DNA from: JAWKTT01 sp041398965
GTDB taxonomy: Bacteria > Planctomycetota > Planctomycetia > Planctomycetales > Planctomycetaceae
Length of the DNA: 64,000 bases
NCBI GenBank assembly: GCA_041398965.1
Contig: JAWKTT010000021.1
Span: forward strand, 1-64,000
Reading direction: 5' to 3'
The notes beneath the pieces were generated by a model, which had not been told where the DNA came from, did no database searches, and saw nothing but the letters and a program-made list of their open reading frames with translations. Of the stretch, positions 58,544 to 64,000 are shown in pieces. The first letter of the stretch is position 1; each line of letters opens with the position of its first letter. Position numbers and translations under genes: made by a program.

Positions 58544-58880
58544 CCTCGGCTCTCTAAGAAATGGGAACGAATCAGTTGTCGGAAGTCATCTTGAGCGGCT
58601 GGGCAACGGCCGACCAATCGACCTCCCGGGAACGATTGTGACGAAATGCGTGTGAAGTCCGCAACCAATGGACGAAGACAAGTCCTTCGAGACTTAGCGA
58701 CGACTACTCGCGGTTCATGCTGATCGGGTCAACTTTCCCTTCCGGCGGCAGGGACATTTGGCGAAAGTCGTCAGGTCGAAAACCATCGACTGGCAATCAG
58801 AAGATGACGCTGTAAGATAGATGATGTCGCGGGCCTGATCGCTCTCCGACTCCATCACGTTTCCTTCCCGGACGACATTC
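58544..58880. promoter_or_regulatory. 337-base divergent intergenic region
   Basis: It separates the sulfatase gene (minus) from purF (plus) and should hold both promoters. No recognisable PurR-type or other operator and no hairpin was found. Confidence 0.35.
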
Positions 58881-60476
58881 ATGGCTGAATTGCACCACGA
58901 GTGCGGAATCGCGGCGATCTACAAGTATGCGGCCGGCGACTCGACCCGCTACATTTCCGAAAAACAGCAACTGGCTGCGTCGCGACTCATTCCCCGCGTG
59001 CTTCTCGACATTCAAAATCGAGGTCAGCTCGCTGCCGGGATGACTGTTTATCGCCCCAAGCAGAAGCGACTATTGACGACGCATAAAGACGTCGGGACGG
59101 TCACTGAGGTCTTCCATCTCAATCATCCGGAACCAGCCGAAAAGCTGCTCTCGAGCCTGGAAGGGGTCGCAGCGATTGGGCACGTCCGCTACGCAACCTG
59201 TGGCAAAGATGATCCCAGTTATGCTCAACCTTTTGAACGCGAACACATCGAAAAAAGGAAGTGGTTCGCGTTTGGCTTTAATGGTCAACTCGCGAACTAC
59301 CTGTCGCTTCGCCAAGAAATCTTGTCTCAGGATGATTTCCATCTTGCTCGGGAAACAGACACCGAAATTCTGATGCACCTCATCAGTCAGGAGATTTCGG
59401 CTCAGCCGGAAGGGTGCGACCTGATTGAGATGATGAAGAATCTCAGCGGACGCCTGGACGGGGCCTATAATATCGTGTTTCTGAATGCGATGGGGCAGAT
59501 GATGGTCGCCCGAGATCCACTCGGTTTTCGCCCCTTGGTGTATGCCGATCAAGGGGGAATGTTCGCTGCCGCGAGCGAAAGTGTGGCCCTGTCCAACCTT
59601 GGTTTTGACGACGACCACATTCACGACTTGCCCCCCGGTTGTGCGGTGCTGATCGAGAATGGTAGCGTCCGCGTTGAACGCTTCGCGGAATCTCCCCGAA
59701 GATCACACTGTTTCTTCGAGTGGATTTATTTCGCGAACGTTGCCAGCACAATGGACGAACGGAGCGTCTATCTTGCCCGCAAGCGTCTGGGAGAGGAACT
59801 TGCTCGTCAGGAACTGGTCACCTGTGATGCGGACTCGATCGTTGTTCCTGTTCCCGATACTGCCAAAGCAGCCGCCGATGCGATGGCGTTTGAGTTGGGC
59901 ATCCCCTGTCTCGAAGGGCTCTTTCGTAATCGGTATGTCGGGCGAACGTTTATCGAGGGAGCCGACCGGATCGGGAAAGCTCAACGAAAGTACACCCCGC
60001 TTCGACATGTACTCGAAGGAAAACGGGTCTTTTTGGTTGAAGATTCGATCGTCCGATCGACAACGTTGCGAGTGCTGATTAAGCAACTCTACGAACGAGG
60101 CGGGGCGAAAGAAGTTCACGTCCGTGTTGCCTGTCCCCCGATCATCGCCCCGTGTTATTACGGAATCGACATCTCCCAGACAAGCGAACTGTTTGCTCCA
60201 AAGTTCCTCAAGGGAGATGAACTGAATCCCGAGTACGAACGGGCGATGGCCAAGGATCTGGATGCCACGACGCTCCGCTATCTGTCTGTCGACACCGTCT
60301 CCCGGGCGATTGGTATCGAGCGGGGAGAACTCTGCCAGGCCTGTATCGACACCAGTTATCCGACCCCAGCGGGCGAACATCTCTATCAACTCGACATCGG
60401 CCGCCCCGCCGATGCTTGCCAAGCCGCCGATGGATTACGCCCACTCGAACGGGCACTTGTCGACTCCGTCCGCTAA
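58881..60476 (+). CDS. purF: Amidophosphoribosyltransferase PurF
   Basis: Catalyses the first step of purine synthesis, making phosphoribosylamine from PRPP and glutamine. Cys8 (after a 7-residue propeptide, MAELHHE) is the expected glutaminase nucleophile; GHVRYAT and [10 protein letters not shown] fit the glutaminase domain. The PRPP loop is [13 protein letters not shown]. Cysteines in SHCFFEW, VACPPI and GELCQACID match the ligands of the [4Fe-4S] cluster in B. subtilis-type PurF. At 531 residues it is slightly longer than usual. It is monocistronic; other purine genes are not adjacent. Confidence 0.95.
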   Translation: MAELHHECGIAAIYKYAAGDSTRYISEKQQLAASRLIPRVLLDIQNRGQLAAGMTVYRPKQKRLLTTHKDVGTVTEVFHLNHPEPAEKLLSSLEGVAAIGHVRYATCGKDDPSYAQPFEREHIEKRKWFAFGFNGQLANYLSLRQEILSQDDFHLARETDTEILMHLISQEISAQPEGCDLIEMMKNLSGRLDGAYNIVFLNAMGQMMVARDPLGFRPLVYADQGGMFAAASESVALSNLGFDDDHIHDLPPGCAVLIENGSVRVERFAESPRRSHCFFEWIYFANVASTMDERSVYLARKRLGEELARQELVTCDADSIVVPVPDTAKAAADAMAFELGIPCLEGLFRNRYVGRTFIEGADRIGKAQRKYTPLRHVLEGKRVFLVEDSIVRSTTLRVLIKQLYERGGAKEVHVRVACPPIIAPCYYGIDISQTSELFAPKFLKGDELNPEYERAMAKDLDATTLRYLSVDTVSRAIGIERGELCQACIDTSYPTPAGEHLYQLDIGRPADACQAADGLRPLERALVDSVR

Positions 60477-60995
60477 GAGTTGCGGCTTCGAAAGTGCGCA
60501 GTTCCCGACGCGCCGTTTAGCCGTATACGTCAAGTCTGAGGCGACAGGGGTCGCTGAGGGGGGACGACACATCCCCTCCCCTGTCTCTGTAGATCGTGTC
60601 TCGCACATTTCAGAAGGCTGGGATGAGGGGGTGAACAGTGACCTTAAATTCGGCGAATTCGCTTAATCGATGCCACTTCGAATCCCCCTCACCCCGGCCC
60701 TCTCACCCACTGAAAACCCCTTCAAAATAGGGGCATCGACAGTGGGGGAGAGGGAGAGGTTGTCAACAAAGATCACAGGTTGGCGAGGATCACAATCCGA
60801 GGATTGCACCACTCTTACAGAAGTTCAGTATTCGAGACTGACTCTGTCGCCGTCGCTTGGTGCCAACGTTTGCTTAGTGTCTGGGAACTGGGACGCTTTT
60901 CCGGTCGGGGTGATTGAACCGTAGTCTGGTGTCGGTTATCGTCCGCTTCAGTTGTGTCAACGTTCTAACTGGCAAGTGAGAGAAGGGTTCGAGTC
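60477..60995. other. 519-base gap with dispersed repeat
   Basis: It carries repeat copy 2 at 60690-60812. A small GAGGGG/CCCCTC stem near 60556-60578 could aid purF termination. The promoter of fabI should lie at the right end. No gene is supported. Confidence 0.45.
60690..60812 (+). repeat. Dispersed intergenic repeat, copy 2
   Basis: Positions 60743-60812 match the minus strand of 8198-8266 at most bases: GTGGGGGAGAGGGAGAGGTT, then CAACAAAGATCAC and GGCGAGGATCACAATCC. The left half CCGGCCCTCTCACCCACTG is complementary to CAGTGGGGGAGAGGG, so the element can fold on itself. It lies between purF and fabI. Confidence 0.75.
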
Positions 60996-61805
60996 ATGGG
61001 TTTGATGGATGGGAAGAAGGGTCTGATCTGCGGGATCGCGAACGAGTTGTCGATTGCCTGGGCAATCACGCAGCAACTCGCGGCACAGGGGGCCGAAATG
61101 GGATTCACGCATCTCCCAGATAAGGACCTGGATCGTCCAAAGAACCGAAACAAAGTGGCGAAGTTGGTCGAGCCACTCGGGGCGAAGTTCTTGCTGCCAA
61201 TGAATGTCGAGAACGACGAACAACTCGACGAAGTGTTCGCTCAAGTCGAACAGCAGATGGGGAAGATCGACTTCATGGTCCATGCGATCGCCTTCGCCCC
61301 CCCGGCGGACTTGACCGGTCCAGTTTACAATTCAAGCCGGGATGGCTTTAAGCTCGCAATGGAAGTGAGTGCCTACAGCTTGCTGGCCATGTCGCGACGT
61401 GCCCGCAAAATCATGAATCCTGGGGGGAGCATCCTCGCACTGACCTATTTAGGCGGCGAGAAGGTTATCCCGGGCTACAACCTCATGGGGCTCTGCAAGG
61501 CGGCTCTTGAGAATGCCGTCGGATATCTGGCGGCTGAACTCGGAAAGGATCAGATTCGCGTCAACAGCATCTCGGCTGGACCGATCCGTACCCTCAGCAT
61601 TAAGGGGGTCTCCGGGTCTGACAAAATGTTTACGTTGTACGATGTTGCGGCTCCGCTCAAGCGGAACGTCACCGCAGAAGAGGTCGGCAAGGCGGCTCTG
61701 TTCTTGCTGAGCGACTTGGGGTCGGGGGTCTCGGCCGAGACGCTGCACGTCGATGCGGGGTATCACATCATGGGAGCACCCCCTCAAGATGCCGCTGGCG
61801 AGTAA
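60996..61805 (+). CDS. fabI: Enoyl-ACP reductase FabI
   Basis: Reduces enoyl-ACP to acyl-ACP with NADH in the fatty acid elongation cycle. At 269 residues it fits FabI. The [14 protein letters not shown]-terminus holds the nucleotide-binding fold; the catalytic set Y151 (LTYLGG), Y161 and K168 (YNLMGLCK) fits the FabI Y-x6-Y/K pattern. [13 protein letters not shown] is also typical. It pairs functionally with FabD elsewhere in the window. Its 3' end overlaps the start of a Nudix gene, so translation may be coupled. This enzyme type is the usual triclosan target. Confidence 0.95.
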   Translation: MGLMDGKKGLICGIANELSIAWAITQQLAAQGAEMGFTHLPDKDLDRPKNRNKVAKLVEPLGAKFLLPMNVENDEQLDEVFAQVEQQMGKIDFMVHAIAFAPPADLTGPVYNSSRDGFKLAMEVSAYSLLAMSRRARKIMNPGGSILALTYLGGEKVIPGYNLMGLCKAALENAVGYLAAELGKDQIRVNSISAGPIRTLSIKGVSGSDKMFTLYDVAAPLKRNVTAEEVGKAALFLLSDLGSGVSAETLHVDAGYHIMGAPPQDAAGE

Positions 61806-62229
61806 CCGACCAACGCGGATTGGAATCGCCATCGTCCTCCATCGCCAGCAAGTGCTGGTCGGAATCCGATCGAGTGATCAGGTGTTGGCTGGAGCGGCAG
61901 AGTTTCCCGGCGGGAAATGCCTCGACGGAGAGACGGCCGCTGCCTGTGCCATTCGAGAGTGCTTGGAAGAAACCGGATTATTGATCGATATCGATGAGTT
62001 ACTTGATCAACGGGAATGGACCTATCCCCACGGTCGAGTGGACCTGTCGTTCTTCCTTTGCCACCCGGTTTCGCCCAGCGAAGCAGACGCCCTGCTCGAG
62101 TTTCGTGGCTTTCGTTGGACCCCCGTAGCCGACCTGTTTTGTTACTTCTTTGCGGAAGCGAATCAACAGGTCGTCGACATGTTAATCGATCGTTACGGCC
62201 TGAAACGGGGTGATTCAGCGATTGTATGA
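61789..62229 (+). CDS. Nudix hydrolase (MutT-like)
   Basis: A 146-residue Nudix hydrolase. The Nudix box runs through [20 protein letters not shown] then TG, fitting Gx5Ex7REUxEEx[20 protein letters not shown] and EFPGGK precede it. It is most like MutT/8-oxo-dGTP type enzymes, though dihydroneopterin or sugar-nucleotide substrates cannot be excluded. The ATG at 61789 overlaps fabI by 17 bases; an ATG at 61753 would add an unlikely leader. Its stop lies five bases from the convergent neighbour's stop. Confidence 0.9.
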   Translation: MPLASNRPTRIGIAIVLHRQQVLVGIRSSDQVLAGAAEFPGGKCLDGETAAACAIRECLEETGLLIDIDELLDQREWTYPHGRVDLSFFLCHPVSPSEADALLEFRGFRWTPVADLFCYFFAEANQQVVDMLIDRYGLKRGDSAIV

Positions 62230-62234
62230 CTTGC

Positions 62235-63659
62235 CTATTGACAGGACTTGCAGTCGCCCGAATTCAGGTACGTACTGTACGGGTCTTCGCAAACCATGTG
62301 GAATGGCAGGAAGACAACGTTGCCAAGGAAATGCACAGCCGAAACGAGCGGCTGGCTGACTCCGATCGTGTGGCCGCATCTTTCGAGGGCGTGGTCCTCG
62401 AAGTAGAGCGGACGGTGTACGAACGGGTGAGTGTATCGCACTGGTGGCTGATTGACCCAACCGGACTCGAAGACCCACTGCGGTTCCATCGACGGTCGCA
62501 AGGTGGCCGCGAGGTTATCCGGAAGTTCGGCTGGCTTCATCCCTTTGGTCAGTGAGACGTTGTTGACTGAAGAGTGCAGGGTACGATGCAGCCGGTCGAG
62601 TCGCTCGCGTTGTTTGTCGGAGAGTTTGACCGGTTCTGGCGTGGTCTCTGCGAGCAGGGTAATGGCGGTATCGTCGATAAACGACAACGATTCGGACGAC
62701 GAAGCGATGCTGGCAGGAGGCAGATTGTTGACCGTAAGTTCGTTCGATGGATTCGAGTCCAGGATGTTTTCGGGGAAGGAGAGAACCTCTGGCGGAATGT
62801 CGGTCCCGGACCGTGTTGCCGACGACGCAATGTCCAGCGGGTCGATGGTTCCTTCTGCTGCCGGCATTTCAAGGGGGAGCGAAATTGTTGTGCTCGGATC
62901 GAGCACTTCCGAAATCACGAGCGTGGCGATCTGTGTCTGCCCAGTGACTTCGATCTGCAACGAGTCCTCTTCAAGACGTGGTGGCAACGGCGGAAGACTG
63001 AATGAGGAGACGGCCACTTTCGCGGCATTCGAATGCTCGACATGAGTCGGGAGAATGTCGAACAAGTCAGAGGTACCTGAGGGGTCGTCGGGCGAAGATG
63101 AGAGTCTTGCAGGAACCCATCGCGGTTCAGTGGCGTCTTGTGTGTGCGACTTTTCGACTGTCGCCTCTGTAGCAGCAATGGATGTCGTTAGCCGACCACT
63201 CAGTCGGCTCGTGGGAGCAGTGAGTTCGTTTAGTGTCGCTCGACCAACTGGTTCTTCTGCAACGGTACTACTCACAAGGGGCAATGCGCTGCTTTGAGGG
63301 AGTTCAAGTGCCGGCTGAATCTCAGGCGTTGTTGGCGACGCTGCCACTGAGAGGCGGTTCTTGCGGTCGGCTGGAAGTCGCGAGGGCCGTGACGCGGACT
63401 CTGCGGCGACGGCGTCGGGAGAAGCGAGCGGGCCATAGTCAATGGCCCCTGTCGCAACACCTGCCGGTTGTGTGGAAGTGGTTCCTACCGCGTTCCCATG
63501 AACCGGGGGCAACGGAATCGCAACGGGAGGAAGCAGTGTCGCTGCGGGTGCTTTCAGTAGTCTGGCTGGCTCCTGAACAGGCTGTTGTGCGTACAGACTC
63601 GACACCATCACCAACGTGATTGTGAGGAATCGGGCAACAGTTTGGAACCGAGGGGCCAT
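62235..63659 (-). CDS. Large secreted protein, unknown function
   Basis: A 474-residue secreted protein. The signal peptide is at about 1-25 (ending SLYAQQ). A long, low-complexity Ser/Thr/Pro/Ala-rich stretch (about 25-370) is followed by a conserved-looking C-terminal module of about 100 residues rich in aromatics, with Cys near the end (CEDPYSTYLNSGDCKSCQ). I do not recognise the family; the tail resembles small conserved planctomycete secreted modules. The ATG at 63659 begins the signal peptide; an upstream start at 63716 is unlikely. It is convergent with the Nudix gene. Confidence 0.7.
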   Translation of the reverse strand: MAPRFQTVARFLTITLVMVSSLYAQQPVQEPARLLKAPAATLLPPVAIPLPPVHGNAVGTTSTQPAGVATGAIDYGPLASPDAVAAESASRPSRLPADRKNRLSVAASPTTPEIQPALELPQSSALPLVSSTVAEEPVGRATLNELTAPTSRLSGRLTTSIAATEATVEKSHTQDATEPRWVPARLSSSPDDPSGTSDLFDILPTHVEHSNAAKVAVSSFSLPPLPPRLEEDSLQIEVTGQTQIATLVISEVLDPSTTISLPLEMPAAEGTIDPLDIASSATRSGTDIPPEVLSFPENILDSNPSNELTVNNLPPASIASSSESLSFIDDTAITLLAETTPEPVKLSDKQRERLDRLHRTLHSSVNNVSLTKGMKPAELPDNLAATLRPSMEPQWVFESGWVNQPPVRYTHPFVHRPLYFEDHALERCGHTIGVSQPLVSAVHFLGNVVFLPFHMVCEDPYSTYLNSGDCKSCQ

Positions 63660-64000
63660 AACTTGCAACTTGATGCAGTGAGGCGAATTGATGCACTGGC
63701 AGCGTAAACCCGCCAATAGGGCGCATCCCGTCTCATTGGCATCGGCATTCTGATCCCAAAGATCAACACCGGCAGACGCCGTCGGAATTATCGCTGTAAT
63801 CGGAAAAGTTTACGCAGTTTACCATCGTTGGAGTTTGGGCCGAAGAAAGGGGTTTTTCGGCTTTCTATTTGCTTGAGGGTCTAGTGGACCGGTACCATGA
63901 TTCGGAACGCTACGCACTCATCCGAGTGTAAGTGTTCGTGTGGAAGCGGTTTAGATAGTCACTTCAGTAACTGGGGGGACCTTCATGGGCCCAATTTCGT
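63660..64000. other. Right-edge region
   Basis: No complete gene. A weak GCCGAA/TTCGGC hairpin lies near 63840-63862. An ATG at 63985 has GGGGGG six bases upstream and could start a gene beyond the window; an ATG at 63898 also opens a frame to the end. Neither can be confirmed. Confidence 0.3.

Overview
The window looks like a chromosomal segment of a Planctomycetes bacterium (Planctomycetaceae-like; genus not determined). The evidence is the gene content: two giant secreted PVC-type cytochrome c/dehydrogenase proteins, three secreted sulfatases, a DUF1559-domain protein, several zinc-ribbon-fronted membrane proteins, a HEAT-repeat/ThuA fusion, and many small secreted proteins without known function. 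GC is moderately high, GTG/TTG near-starts are common, and genes are mostly single or in short operons. No rRNA, tRNA, CRISPR array, phage or complete insertion sequence was recognised.

Layout. 0.5-12 kb: a DUF6797/cytochrome c protein, zinc-ribbon and other membrane proteins, a pyruvyl-transferase-like protein, a Tat-exported esterase, an MFS transporter and a Cys-rich secreted protein. 12.4-21.6 kb (minus strand): a ThuA/dehydrogenase/HEAT/cytochrome c giant, then a tightly packed TolQ-like gene, two different ExbD-like genes and fabD. 21.8-30.5 kb: MATE exporter, methyltransferase, secreted hydrolase, M3 oligopeptidase, a zinc-ribbon/DUF1559 fusion and a zinc alcohol dehydrogenase. 30.5-35.5 kb: two adjacent sulfatases and a secreted esterase, probably for sulfated glycan or ester breakdown. 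35.6-44.2 kb: prepilin peptidase, NAD kinase, FHA-sigma54 activator, receiver-ATPase protein, SLBB polysaccharide-export lipoprotein and a small lipoprotein. 44.5-50.1 kb (minus strand): a YhaO/Mre11-like protein, a YhaN/Rad50-like ATPase and a DUF2238 membrane protein. 50.4-64 kb: YyaL/DsbD-N fusion, GT39-like glycosyltransferase, HTH-receiver regulator, third sulfatase, purF, fabI, a Nudix hydrolase and a large secreted protein.

The most striking system is the 44.5-50.1 kb operon. The Mre11/SbcD-like protein has lost essentially every metal-binding residue of the nuclease site, while its Rad50/YhaN-like partner keeps its ATPase motifs and carries a two-helix membrane hairpin at the middle of its coiled coil, where classical Rad50 has a zinc hook. 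A polytopic DUF2238 protein follows 30 bp downstream. This suggests a membrane-tethered, nuclease-dead relative of the MR complex. The second is the TolQ/ExbD/ExbD set, in which only one of the two ExbD-like proteins has acidic residues in its transmembrane helix: a candidate heteromeric proton-driven motor. Two repeat types were found: a dispersed intergenic element (8.2 and 60.7 kb) and a long perfect inverted repeat (23.4 kb).
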